The notes under the pieces: generated by a model | Database searches by the model: none | Told to the model about the DNA's origin: nothing | The model's input: the letters and a program-made list of their open reading frames with translations, nothing else | Assembly: GCA_026929865.2 (NCBI GenBank) | Contig: CM049416.1 | Span: forward strand, 16,597,001 to 16,661,000 | Length of the DNA stretch: 64,000 nt | Direction of reading: 5' to 3' | Origin: Hyperoplus lanceolatus | Taxonomy: Eukaryota > Chordata > Actinopteri > Uranoscopiformes > Ammodytidae | Part shown: positions 1-27,352 of the stretch, piece by piece | How positions within the stretch are numbered: the stretch's first letter is position 1 | Layout of the letters: every line of letters starts with the position of its first letter | Translations under genes and position numbers: made by a program

Positions 1-466
1 AAAGGCAGACATACTGTCTGATTTCAATGGATTGCAGTGAAAGAGGTGAGGAGACAAAGAAGTGATAAGGAGGGAGAAGAGAGGTGAGGGCATGTGAGGA
101 AATGTAAGTAAAAGAACAGAAAAAAGTAAATCTAATGGGAGAAAATGAAAGGCAGTTGAAAGATTGAAAGATCTGAAAGATGAGGGATGTATGGAAACAA
201 TACCATGAACATGTAGTTGATATTTGGCAGGACAAAATGTGACTTGGGTTCCCACAGAAAAAAATATAAATTGCAATTTTAATAAAAGGGAGGAGAAATG
301 GAAAGAGGAAAGGTGAAAAGAGAGTTGAGAGATGTTATCCGTAGGAGAGAGATGAAAGAAGAATATCTATGCAAGGCTACTGTATATTCCTTATATGACA
401 ACATACTGAGGGGAACAATTCGAGCATATTTGAATAATGGGGTGGGGGGATTTTTTCCCCACAATA
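1..466. other. gene-free AG-rich stretch
   Basis: Purine-rich DNA made of GA-type imperfect repeats. The short open frames on both strands (about 298-570 and 279-593) run into the neighbouring transposon end and have no recognisable protein similarity. It probably belongs to intron 1 or upstream DNA of nrip2. No exon or RNA gene seen. Confidence 0.5.
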
Positions 467-2081
467 TACAGTGTCGTGCGAAAGTTTGTGAACCCCTTGA
501 GCCTTTTGGAATTTTATTTATTTTAACCATTATTAACACATTTTTTTCAATACCAGTATTTTTTATATGAAATAACAGATGTTTGTTTATCAATTCAACA
601 TTTTTCTTTTCCAGAAATCAATTGTTAAAATAGATAAAACAAATTATTTGACAAATGTTGTATGTGCAAAAGTTTGTGAACCCTAAGCTGCATTGCTTAA
701 ATCGAGCAAGGTAAACACAATCAGGTGGGCCAAACTGATTGATGAAGTAGACCAATGTAATGAGAGATCTTTAGGGAAGAAATTGGGCGCCACTAGATAA
801 AACACGGATAAAACCAGGTCAGTTTAGGCTCACCAAACTGAACCCATACAGGTCAGACATGCTCAAAGGGGAAACAATCTCAGAGGATCTCAGGAATAGA
901 GTTTTGATGTTGCACATTTGTCTGGGGACAGCTATACATTCGTATAAAAAAGTTTGAGCTCCATCGGCCCACCGTGAGGCAAATCATCTACAAATGGAGA
1001 GCTTTAAGATTGACTTAACATCTGCCTAGAAGTGGACTTCCTTCAAAAATATCTTCAAGCACCACAAGAAAAGGGATTTTTCAGGTAAAAGCCAACCCAA
1101 ACATTACATCTGGAGATTTGCAGACCATTTGCCATCACCATTCTTCACTTGGGAGAAGGTTCTGTTGGTGGTAGGCAGAGTTGCGTTTTTGCCCAAACAT
1201 GGCGGTTTTGGTTATGACCAAACAGATCAATTTTGGACTTATCTGTCCACAGAATAAGACTTCAGGTATCTCCAGGTGCTCTCTGGCAAAGCTGTGACAA
1301 GCAGTGTTGTTCTTTTTTGAGAGCAGAGGCTTCTTTAGCAACCCTCCCTTGAAAGCCATGTTGACTGAGTTTTCTTCTTATTGTGGAACCATGCACATCT
1401 GTCCCAGATGTTGCAAGAGAGGTCTGCAAATCACTAGATGTAATGTGTGGGTTGGGTTTTAACTAAAAAAATACTTTTCTTGTGGCGCTTGAAGATATTT
1501 TTGAAGGAAGTCCACTTCTAGGTAGATGTTCAGTCACTCTTAAAGCTCTCCATTTGTAGATGATTTGCCTCACGGTGGACCGATGGAGCTCAAACTTTTT
1601 TTGAATTAATGTATAGCTGTCCCCAGACAAATGTGCAGCATCACAACTCTATTCCTGAGATCTTCTGACATTTTTTACCCTTTTAGCATGTCTGACCTGT
1701 ATGGGTTCAGTTTGGTGGGCCTAAACTGACCTGGTTTTATCCGTGTTTTATCTAGTGGCGCCCAATTTCTTCCATAAAGATCTCTCATTACATTGGTCTA
1801 TTTCATCAATCAATTTGGCCCACCTGATTGTGTTTACCTTGCTCGATTTAAGCAATGCAGCTTAGGGTTCACAAACTTTTGCACATACAACATTTGTCAA
1901 ATAATTTGTTTTATCTATTTTAACAATTGATTTCTGGAAAAGAAAAATGTTGAATTGATAAACAAACATCTATTATTTCATATAAAAAATACTGGTATTG
2001 AAAAAAATTAATTAATAATGGTTAAAATAAATAAAATTCCAAAAGGCTCAAGGGGTTCACAAACTTTCGCACGACACTGTA
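467..2081 (-). mobile_element. Palindromic (head-to-head) Tc1-like transposon, degenerate
   Basis: Both ends carry the same inverted sequence beginning CAGTGTCGTGCGAAAG, flanked by TA at 467-468 and 2080-2081, as expected of a Tc1/mariner target duplication. The right copy reads leftwards from 2079 to about 1135 and encodes decayed Tc1 transposase: HTH region (STVRQIIYKWRAL), then LPRSGLPSKISSSATRK, then a DDE-region piece (LWTDKSKIDLFGHNQNRHVW), interrupted by stops. The left copy (469 to about 1130) repeats in the opposite direction the terminal repeat plus the HTH-coding part. The arms of about 650 bp can therefore pair, with a loop of about 300 bp. No intact transposase is present; this is a non-autonomous relic. 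Confidence 0.85.
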
Positions 2082-2348
2082 TATTATACTTAAAGCCTTG
2101 GATGTCAAGAAGGGAGTGAGGTTGTAAAGAGGACAGATGGAAGGAAAGAAGGGATGTTATCAGGAAGAGAGATGAAAGGAGGTAGAGATGAAACCAGAGA
2201 GATAAAAAAGGAGAGAGAGATGTGAAGAGGAGGAGAGGCCATTTTTACACCCTGCCTGATTATAAACCGGCTCAGAGCAGCTCGGCCGCAGCTGGAGCTC
2301 ACAGAGGAACGAATGGGCTGGATCAAACTCAGTCACACGCGCTGGTCA
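2082..2348. other. gene-free AG-rich stretch
   Basis: GA-rich run followed by a TATA-like string (TTATAAA near 2261) and a short GC-rich segment. The ATG at about 2312 opens only a very short frame that does not resemble the expected nrip2 N-terminus. No exon is supported. Confidence 0.4.
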
Positions 2349-2800
2349 TTACTGGTTTGAAGTGTTGTTTGTTGTTGTAGCCCGGGAACCAATAGTGTGT
2401 ATACTGATGAAGGGAGGGAGGTCTAGGAACAGCAAGATGTGTGTGACAGAAACATTGATATACTGTATTTTTTGTTACCGTATTTTTTTTTTTTTTTTTT
2501 TCAATTTGACCAGACACATATCACTGCACTATTATCTGGTTTGAAGTGTTGTTGTTTTGGCCCAGGAGCCTATAATGTACTGATGAATGAAGGGAGGTCT
2601 ATGAAAAGCAAGAAATGTGGAACTGAAACATTTAGGGGTCTACAGTATATGCATAGAGTTTGAGGTCAGACTGCATTGGAAATTATAATATAATAATAAT
2701 ATATAATATATATTTTCTACAGTATTTCATTATTTTGTTGTAAAAGGTGAATTAGTTCATTTTGACCCGACACATATCCCTCCTGTATTATTTATTGGGG
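2349..2800. repeat. Imperfect tandem duplication
   Basis: Two units are recognisably alike: about 2349-2535 and about 2536-2800. Each begins with CTGGTTTGAAGTGTTGTT, continues through ACTGATGA...GGGAGG and AGCAAGA, and ends near a TTGACC.GACACATATC motif. The first unit holds a 17-nt T run and the second an AT-rich insertion. No coding capacity. The open frames 2362-2544 and 2439-2663 simply cross the duplicated units. Confidence 0.6.
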
Positions 2801-3221
2801 TGTCAGATGGAGCTGCTCCTTCAACACATTGATGTCTGACACCAAAGTGCCAGTGACACATAATGACAGATGCCAGAGAGTGCGACCACGGAACACTGAG
2901 ACATGGCCGGGCATGAGATCACATTATTACAGCCATGTTAAGGTCATAGAGCCATATTTCTCGAGGGGGCCCCACTGTGCCTATTTCTTATTATTATTTT
3001 GTTCTCTTTCTTATTTTCTCTTGCCTCTATGCTGTTCTTGCATGCACATACTGTAAAATCCTCCTACATTTATACAGCAGAATCTAACACAGCTGTGTGC
3101 CTTTTATTGAAGCATATCATCGAAAAATGACCAGTAATTTTGGCAGGGAAAAGCAACAAAAAAAACAGGGAAGAGAATAGCAGCATTTATATCCCACATT
3201 TCTTCTTTCTCTCATAGTCAA
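2801..3221. other. gene-free spacer
   Basis: Unique-looking AT-rich DNA. The open frame at 2829-3056 has no domain or splice context. Nothing functional seen. Confidence 0.4.
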
Positions 3222-4140
3222 ATCAAATCAAATCAGTTTTATTTGTATAGCCCAAAATCACAAACACATTTGTCTCAGTGGGCTTTACATTTCATACAAT
3301 ATGATATATGATACAATATGATACAATATGACACCCTGCCCTTACACCCTTAGCTAGGCTGAGAAAAAACTCCCAGTAAAAACCCTTTACCGAGAATAAA
3401 AAAAATTTAAGAAATCTCAGGGAGAGTCGACAGAGTAAGGGATCCCTCTCCCAGGATGGACATGCTGCAATAGATGTCATAAGTAGAGAAAATCACGAAG
3501 GAATTTGATCATTGACCAGGTGATTACATGGTAATACTAAGTAAAGTGTGAATAGTGTGGATGCAGGAAGACTTCAGATGCTGCCAGAGGATCCACACCG
3601 TCTCGTCTCCACCAGTGAAAACTAAGGTTTCCATCGCCGGGATTACATCCCACGTCTCCAGGTGGCGTCCTTAACCACTGCAACATCTTTCGCGTTGATG
3701 GTCCATTCTCAGATGTTACCGGAGGGGGGACCAGATCCACACCGTCTCGTCACGACCAGGGAAAACTGGAAGAGGACAGACAGGCAACCAGTGAGCAAAG
3801 CAAAAATTAATTTAAAGATTGAACAAGCAAGCGAGTAGAAAGAGTACTATCCTGATGGACGGTGAATCAGTGCTGATGTGAGGCAATAGCAGGCGGGGAG
3901 CATCCGTTCCTAGGACAGCTGATTCCGCACAGAACTCGGAGTCAGTCAAGTAGCATGGAGAGTGCTTGGTAGACAGAGGGAGAGAACCCCCGGGGCAACG
4001 CTCAGCCAATTATGGAAGATAGACAGAGGAGAACAAATGTCAGAGAAATGGTATCAGTTATGCAATTAGCGTCGGCAGGACAATTTTTCAGTGGGAGGAC
4101 AACCGGTACTCAGGCCCAGACAAACCGAGACCGAGGCAGC
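3222..4140. repeat. Dispersed fish repeat (CAAATCAAATCA...TTTATTTGTATAGCCC type)
   Basis: Begins with a short TCAAA array followed by TTTTATTTGTATAGCCCAAAATCACAAA and later CTGAGAAAAAACTCCCAGTAAAAACCC and GGATCCCTCTCCCAGGATGGA. I recognise this as a very common interspersed repeat of percomorph fish genomes. The stretch 3590-3690 on the minus strand has a loose tRNA-like look (TGCAGTGGTTAAGGACGCCA). Right boundary is approximate; internal ORFs at 3292-4009 are incidental. Confidence 0.65.
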
Positions 4141-5310
4141 TCCTCAGGCTGTTAATAATAATGCTATAACAATGGTAAACAATATGAACACAATTAACAT
4201 TAAATTACATTGATTTACACTCTACCGTAGGGGTCGGAACAACCCAATCAAAGATGCTTGAGAAAGTTTGTAATGGCTCATTTTTCTTTGCGATAGGAGC
4301 CACATCATCCAAAATTGCTGTCTAGCATCATATCACTCAAGCAGTCGTTTTCACTGAATTCTCAAAATCTCCATATCCCGCTCTAAGAGACATGAAAAGT
4401 CTCCAGGAAAATGGGCCATAATGTCTGCACATGTAATGGGGGTTAAGGCCATGAAATGACCCAAAAGAGCTTGCCAATCTTAAAAGTGTTTACCCTAACA
4501 GTGGGTAATAGTATCATTCAAAGGGTTGTAAAGAGGACAGGCAAACACATTTCTGTAAAAGTGTATTGACCACAGGTTCTGTTGATAGCATTCCGCAAAG
4601 AGGACAGAGAGGAGGAAATACAATGGAGGCCCATTCGCTACCATTATAAACTCAGAAACAGGAGGAATAACTTGAAAGTGACTGGGCTACAGTGTTGGGG
4701 GACCCGCTCTTTTTAAAGTGTGCTTGTCTGTCTGAGATTCCGTGCCCAGGCAGACTCTGTGCCGGTTGGAACAGCAATATGATTACAGAGGAACAGGCAT
4801 CTTGAATATAATTTACTGTTTATAAGATCCAGAAAGAAAAGCCAGTCGCCGACTACATGTTGTTTAGAAAAAAAGCTGAATAAATCAGGATCTTCTTCTT
4901 AAATATTAAATAAATATATATAATATAATATAATTTGTAACATAAATGTTGTGCTTTACATAGGGAGAAGCACCAGTCATGTCATGAATAAATATAGTCT
5001 GAAAACAGGTTTATATATAGCATTGTCAAAAATTTACTTTTTGAAGTGCTTTGTGCATTGATCCTACAAAGTGAGCAACTGCCTTTCGACTATTGACTCC
5101 AGGGAGATGTGAGCGAGCAAAAACAACACCACCAGGCTTATGGAGCCTAAAGATAATATATAGCAGAAAACCTTGAGCGTCATTTGACAGTTATTATAAG
5201 AGATCTTCTACTTATACCTTGAAATGCATTTCATGACATTATATGTTCTCATTTCTGGTAGTTTAGACAGCATTTTTAGTTTTGACTGAAGCTAAAGACA
5301 CCAATTTAAA

Positions 5311-5312
<2 letters not shown>
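4141..5312. other. gene-free spacer
   Basis: AT-rich, no open frame of note, no coding similarity, no RNA-like fold noticed. Likely nrip2 intron 1. Confidence 0.45.

Positions 5313-5399
<87 letters not shown>
5313..5399 (+). repeat. (TG)n microsatellite
   Basis: About 43 uninterrupted TG units. Confidence 0.98.
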
Positions 5400-5403
<4 letters not shown>

Positions 5404-5444
5404 GTGTACGGGTTGGAAGGAGGAGGAGGCACTGAAATGTCACA

Positions 5445-5475
5445 GAACATGTTAAAGGAACATGTTCCTTTAACA
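5445..5475. promoter_or_regulatory. p53-family-like response element inside a perfect palindrome
   Basis: Two decamers of the RRRCWWGYYY class lie 3 bp apart: GAACATGTTA (5445-5454, last base off consensus) and GAACATGTTC (5458-5467, full match). The second sits in the centre of a perfect 26-bp palindrome at 5450-5475. The position is about 530 bp upstream of the first visible nrip2 exon, probably in intron 1. Binding is inferred only from the motif. Confidence 0.45.
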
Positions 5476-6003
5476 CAACAACCTATACATATCTCGTTTT
5501 TTTGTTTCTTACAGATTGAATGTATCTTGAGTCACAAGGTATCTGTGACTGTGACGTTTCGAGATTATTTTACTATAAATATTCATCTTAAAAGGGGGTA
5601 GGAGAGCAGACAACACCTCTAATATTAATAGAATTCACTCATATATAGCAGCCAATCTCTTACATTGTTCAAATCAACAGTATTTATTAACCTCGATTTG
5701 ATTTGACCTTGGCTAAAGGTTACTTGTATGATCAATTAATTTGCTGAAAACTGAAAAATATCCATCCTAGTTTCTCAGACTCCAAGGTCATGTCTTCAGA
5801 TATCTTGTTTTGTACGACAAAGAATCCGATACCCCCAAAATATTAAATATTAATATTTTATGTAACAATACGTTTGAGGTGTTTTATGGTGGCCTTGGTA
5901 GCTTGACGGAATTGCCAAACTTTTCTTAATACTAAGTACGCCTCTGTTGCTAAGAAAAACCTTGCCATCTGACACCCATTTCTTTCATATCTCCCCTCCA
6001 TAG

Positions 6004-20084
<14,081 letters not shown>

Positions 20085-20250
20085 GCCATGTCGTGCTTTT
20101 GACTTCACTTTCCACGCTTAGATTATTTGGCAATGTTTGTTTCTCTTTGATGTACTAGTGACCTCCCTACGCTGTTTACGAGACGAATCGATGTATGACA
20201 GAAATTTATTTTTGGTGTTTTTCTTCTTCTGAACAGTATTTTCTCTGCCT

Positions 20251-20256
20251 AATAAA
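20251..20256 (+). terminator. Polyadenylation signal, nrip2
   Basis: AATAAA about 170 nt after the TGA at 20082-20084, followed by a T/GT-rich stretch. Confidence 0.6.
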
Positions 20257-20352
20257 AATACATATTCTCTACCTAGCTGTTTCTGTTCGTATTCCTAATA
20301 TTGACATTGACCGACACAGCACTGAGGAGTGAATGGTCTATTGGGAATAACA

Positions 20353-20663
20353 TTAAAGGTGGAGTCAGTGATTCTGGAGAACACTTGTTGTCAAAATCCC
20401 TTTTTACCAAAATCAGTGAATATCTCCTCACGATCCGCTAGCTGTCCATACTGTGTGTGCTGAAAACAAATCTAGTGTTTTTATACACAGCCTAGATTCT
20501 ATAAACAGACATGTTGCTAGCTACAGCAGTGCCCCCCCCCCCTTTGTTTACATAGCCTATGCTGTGTATTAACAACTCTGAAGAGACCGGAGATATACAG
20601 TGATTTTGACCAAAAGTGATTTTGACATCAAGCATTCTCCAGAATCGCTGACTCCACCTTTAA
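20353..20663. mobile_element. MITE family B, best copy
   Basis: Perfect-looking inverted ends AGGTGGAGTCAG at both sides, flanked by TTAA (20353-20356, 20660-20663). Inner parts also mirror each other (GATTCTGGAGAA / TTCTCCAGAATC). Non-coding. Other copies: 7905, 24767, 29907, 36495. Confidence 0.8.
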
Positions 20664-21055
20664 GTGAACAGGTCAGCCATTTTCAATATCAAATCTCCCC
20701 TTTTTTGAATAATGTGCATCAGCGTGTGGGAGGAAGGCTCCACTAGACGACAGCCAGAGCAGCTGAGCTCACATTTATTCCCATGGTCTGTACTCACAAA
20801 ACACCCGTGAATGTGATGTGCCCTTCACTGGTACATCCAGCTATATAAAGAACCTTGTCATGTCATAGCAGAGAAAGCAGATGTTCCCACAGCACCAGGG
20901 GGCTTCTGCAGTTGACCCCATTGAAGGTTCCCATCTTGCTCTATTGCCCTTCTATCTAACACACATATAGAAGATAGCCCCCAAGTCAAGTCTGTCACAG
21001 CAAGTCAAATTGTAGGGCAAAGTCAAGTCGAGTCTAAAGTAAAAAGTCAAGATTT
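20664..21055. other. intergenic, nothing seen
   Basis: Spacer downstream of nrip2. No open frame or repeat end recognised. Confidence 0.4.
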
Positions 21056-21390
21056 TAAGGTACAGTGTGTAATATCAGAGTATTTTGGAGTAATCTAGTG
21101 GTTAGATTCTGGATTGCAATGCTCCCATGCTAATGCTAAACCCCATCCTTTCTGGGGATTTACACAAGCTGTGGTGGCCATCAAGGACATTAAGCTATTA
21201 CTAAATATGGTATTATCCACCACTGCCTCAAGTCTTTCCACAATACCACACATTGAGGTGAAGATGCATTTGAGTTATTTATTCTATAGTACTTCTTCCT
21301 CATCTTCCAACAGGTGCAGTTTTGATAGACACCCACTATATATAAAAATGCTTAAAGCCCTTAAGTTTGTCTGTTTTGTGCTACTGTAGG
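21056..21390. mobile_element. Repeat family D, copy 1
   Basis: Starts TTAAGGTACAGTGTGTAATATC and continues TTCTGGATTGCAA...GTGGTGGCCATCAAGGACA. The same order of phrases occurs at 63419-63566. Right end not defined; homology may continue to about 21735. Non-coding. Confidence 0.5.
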
Positions 21391-22320
21391 ATCAGGACAA
21401 AAGCAAACAACAATGAATAATCAAGCAAAAAACAAATTTATCAACAACATATTAAATTACATTTAAAATAGCTGGTTGTAGCCTTAATTCAAGCTTTGTT
21501 ACAATGCAAGGTCCCCTCCCGTCCAGTTTATTTTTTAATTGTTATGTATATGAATTATCTGTGCTTTTAAGACAAAAAAAGGGCAAAGTATTCTGGAAGT
21601 CAAATCTCACGTCCTCATTTTTGCGACTACGGTCTGACTCATGTCACAAGTTGTCTACGGACGCCACAGTGACAAGCAGAAAAAACAAAATTACACAGCA
21701 GAACTCCCCGAGACCAGATGGTAAACACCTGGAGGTGTAGCTAGAGAGATGTCTAACAAAACGAATCACAAGAGAAGAAGCTTTCAACTGCTATTAACTT
21801 TATTCACAGACAACTGTGTGAGAGTGGCATTCCATTTCTGTCTCCTCACAAACTAACATACACAAACTATATTCATCTTGTCAGCGCTGCCATGGCGGTG
21901 CTATTTTGTGTTACACTCAGAGTGACAGTTTCCTGCACGGGTTAGCAACGGGAACATTACAGATCCTCTTCAAAACTCCCCCTCGCTTGTTTTGAGTCGC
22001 ACACACACACCACATCCTGTTCACACACTATCAACACCTCTGCTAGGAAAGTACCATTCACAGAAAACACACGTTTCTCTTTGCACTGGGGTCTAGAAAA
22101 ATCAACAAGACATAGAATATGACTTGACCTTTATGTCGAGACACTGCAGGCCAATACATAGTTTTCTTTAAGAACTGAGATTTTGGGGTATTTTGCGTCC
22201 ATAACATGTATTCTTTCATACAAGTATAATTAAAAGATCAAAAATGTTAATATTTAGTTGTTTGTTTTACTAAACCATGTATTTTTGCATCTGTATATTT
22301 CTCAGACAACCATGTATTTA
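21391..22320. other. intergenic, nothing firm
   Basis: Open frame 21504-21740 has no similarity I recognise and no splice or promoter context. Possibly the tail of repeat family D. Confidence 0.35.
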
Positions 22321-22575
22321 ACAGCCATTATCTCAAAATGTGTTTTTTTTAACAAGACCCTGAACTAAAAATCCCAATCTTCTAAAGAACTTACATCAAC
22401 TAAACGCTCCATAATAATCTTAGCACTATTCTGACATTTATGACAGAAGGATTTGCTCAAATAGTTCAATCATTTCTGAAACAAATGCAATACAAAAAAG
22501 TATTGTTTTAATGTAAGAAATAGACTGGCGAAGTTTCACTATTCACCTGCAGTGTCTTCTGCCTTAAAGACATAA
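22321..22575 (+). repeat. Dispersed repeat family E, copy 1
   Basis: AGCCATTATCTCAA, then TACATCAACTAAACGCTCCATAAT, then CACCTGCAGTGTCT. The same series is at 62745-62997, and an inverted partial copy at 32770-32900. Confidence 0.55.
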
Positions 22576-24708
<2,133 letters not shown>

Positions 24709-25065
24709 GTTACAGCTATAGTGCGTAACTTTTTCATATATCGGTTACCTTCAAGCCATTGCCAAAAATCAGCGATTCTGGAGAACGCTTGTTGCCAAAA
24801 TCACTTTTTGTAAAAAAAAATCTGTGAATATCTCCTCACAATCTGCTTTCTGGAGGTGCGCGCTGAAAAAAAATCTGGTGTTAATACACAGCTCTGTAAA
24901 CATAAATGGCATGTCCATAAACAAAAGGGATCACTGTAGCTAGCATCAAGCCCGTTTACAGAGCCTAGGCTGTGTATTAACACTGCCTTTATTTTCAGCG
25001 CACACAGGTAGCGGATTTTGAGGAGATATTCATTGATTTTGACAAGATGCGCTGACCTTGACCTT
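24709..25065. mobile_element. MITE B inserted in a MITE C fragment
   Basis: 24712-24766 is a family C end (AGCTATAGTGCGTAACTTTT...TTCAAGCCATTGCC). At about 24767 the sequence becomes family B (AATCAGCGATTCTGGAGAAC) and runs to about 25065 (TTGACAAGATGCGCTGACC). The rest of C was not found downstream, so part was lost. Confidence 0.55.
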
Positions 25066-25483
25066 TATATTACACATATATACATATTTGAGTGCAGTGT
25101 TTAAACAACCTTTTGTGACACCGACCAACAGACCCTTTTAACAGCTAGTAGGAATAGTGATAGAGAAGCAGGGTCAGTCTTTTTTTCTTCTGATATGTAA
25201 TTTCTCACAAAACCACCATGACAACAGAGTGTCTGCAATGGTATATATTTACATATATAACTTTAACAGTGTGGTGAATGTGGAGGTTGGGAGGATGCAG
25301 TTTGTGCTTTCAGAGCGGGTGGGTTGGCTGTCAGTATGTGTTCAGCTCACTAAAGAGATTTTCTTCATTTCCAGCAGCGACATTTCTGCAGATTAAGCTT
25401 TCCAGACTTTGTAAAAGACGTGGATCACTATCACTGTAATTCCGTTTCTGTTCAGTCCAATAAAGCTTATTCGTGCAGCCTAA

Positions 25484-25874
25484 AATTAAAGCTACAGGCG
25501 TAACCTTTGATATACATGTATTTATGACAGCTACATTCAAGCCAACACCAAATGAGTTAACACAAAATGATTAAGCCTATATCAGATCCACAAAACTATC
25601 TCTGTATTTCTCAGTATTGCAGTGTTTACAAACTAGTGTCGCCCCCCCCCCTCCCCGACACTGGCGCAGGAGCTCAGAAAAATCCAAAGAAGCGCCCAAG
25701 AAATGTTTCAGTTGTTGATTCTACTGATAAGAAATAACCTGGATGTACAGCAGAAGGTATAGAATCCATGCGCAATCACCAAAGGTTTACCTCATGTAGA
25801 TGCTCCGACAGTACTGTTGTAATAACTTCGAATACCTCATGGTGACCACAGAAGTTCCTCACTAAAGCTTTAAT
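25484..25874. mobile_element. MITE family C, long copy
   Basis: Starts AAGCTACAGGCGTAACC and ends CACTAAAGCTTTAAT. The middle (GAAATGTTTCAGTTGTTGATTC, CTGGATGTACAGCAGAAGG, TTACCTCATGTAGATG) matches 54637-54830. Contains a C-rich run at 25640. Non-coding. Confidence 0.6.
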
Positions 25875-26431
25875 ATCTTGATTTTTGTTTCTTTTCATAC
25901 AGAAATCATGTTAGTCATTATACTTTATGAGGCTAAAGCAGGGAATGTCAGGCTAACTTAATATTACATTTTAATTAACACTAAATGTTTACATAATATG
26001 TATCATATACCATGGCTGCTGCATCCACTCATAAGGGCGCTGCTCTCCAGGGAGTGTGACAGCATGTTGTCAGGTTGTATAGACGGGATCCCAGTGATGA
26101 GTTTAGTCCTTAGTGAAATGTCTTGTGGCAGAGATCTTTTATAGACATTAAAGCCACAGCATAACAAAGCCATAGCTTAAATGCTAAATGTTGATCTTTG
26201 AAAATGACTTTAGCCTCGCTATAAGGGACTGTTCTGTCGGTTGTACCAAAACAGACACATATCTCAACAATGAATCAGATGCATCCCCATGAAAGTATGT
26301 ACCAACATTCATGGTCGCAAGATGATTATTCCCACACATTTCTGATCTGGTGCAACCATTTGTCTTTTGAGTGTACATTTTTTGTGTAGTGCCCTCATCA
26401 GGTCAATAAATAAATACATATTAACAAATTA

Positions 26432-27047
26432 TTAAAGAGGACTTATTATACTACTTTTCTGGTCTTAATTTCTTGTTTTACACTGCTATAGAGCAACCTG
26501 ACACGAATCACATCACAAAAAACTATGTAGATTTTCGGGAAGCTCTTTCTCTTATTTTGGCGATCCAGCACGTCCTGTCAACACTTGAGTGTGTGTGCTT
26601 CGGCCATCTCCGCTCCCTCCGCCTGTGCTTCGGCCATCTCCGCTCCCCCCCCCCCCCCCCTGCAAACCCCACTCCGTTGTGATTGGTTACCTTCCTTCCG
26701 GAACACTTTCAGTGGCGGGAAGCGCGAGCATGGACCTATAAGGGCGCGAGGCAGACGCAAACAGGGAAGTGACAGCATTGCTATACATAGAAACATCTGC
26801 GTGGTGACGACACCAAGTTACATGCGACGTCACGATATTACAAAGCGTCAAACCGCTTTGAACACGTGACTTCTCGACTGGCTAGAATAGTGTCTAGTGC
26901 TCTGCACAAACACCCCAGACGGTCAGCAGGGAATAGCGAAATGCATGTAAGTCATTATTTGATAATTTAGTATGGTTAAGCATGACTATAAATCATCATA
27001 ACAACGTTTATAGATAAAAGTCAAAAAGCATCATAGGTCCTATTTAA
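26432..27047 (-). mobile_element. MITE family A, copy 2 (inverted)
   Basis: TTAA at 26432-26435 and 27044-27047, ends AGAGGACTTAT and AGGTCCTATGATG. A reverse-complement copy of 14690-15236, with a C run at 26646-26660 and about 90 extra bases near 26850-26930. Open frames 26473-26682 and 26585-26869 are repeat-derived. Confidence 0.75.
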
Positions 27048-27227
27048 AATGAATTAAACACATTTTTAAACTTATCAGAAAAAAACAATTACAAACGTGG
27101 ACCCACTCTTTAAAAAAACCTTTCTAGAGGCAACATTTCATGAGGGCAATAAAATGGGAAATTTATAGTACAGCACAAGACATTATGTGGCTAAAATAGT
27201 TGCAGACAAATATACACAAACACACAC

Positions 27228-27352
27228 GCTGAGAAATACAGAGAGGGTTTTGTGGAGCCAATAGGCTCAATCAACTTTGTGTCAACTCGTTTGGCGATGG
27301 CTCGAATGTAAGCATCATTCATTTATGTGAAAAAGTTACACACTATAGCTGA
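27228..27352. mobile_element. MITE family C, partial
   Basis: ACAGAGAGGGTTTTGTGGAG, TCAACTTTGTGTCAACTCG, and end AAAAGTTACACACTATAGCT. Confidence 0.6.

Noticed and set aside
2255..2360. Possible nrip2 promoter and first exon (TATAAA-like plus GC-rich segment)
   Set aside because: The ATG at about 2312 opens a short peptide unrelated to the NRIP2 N-terminus.
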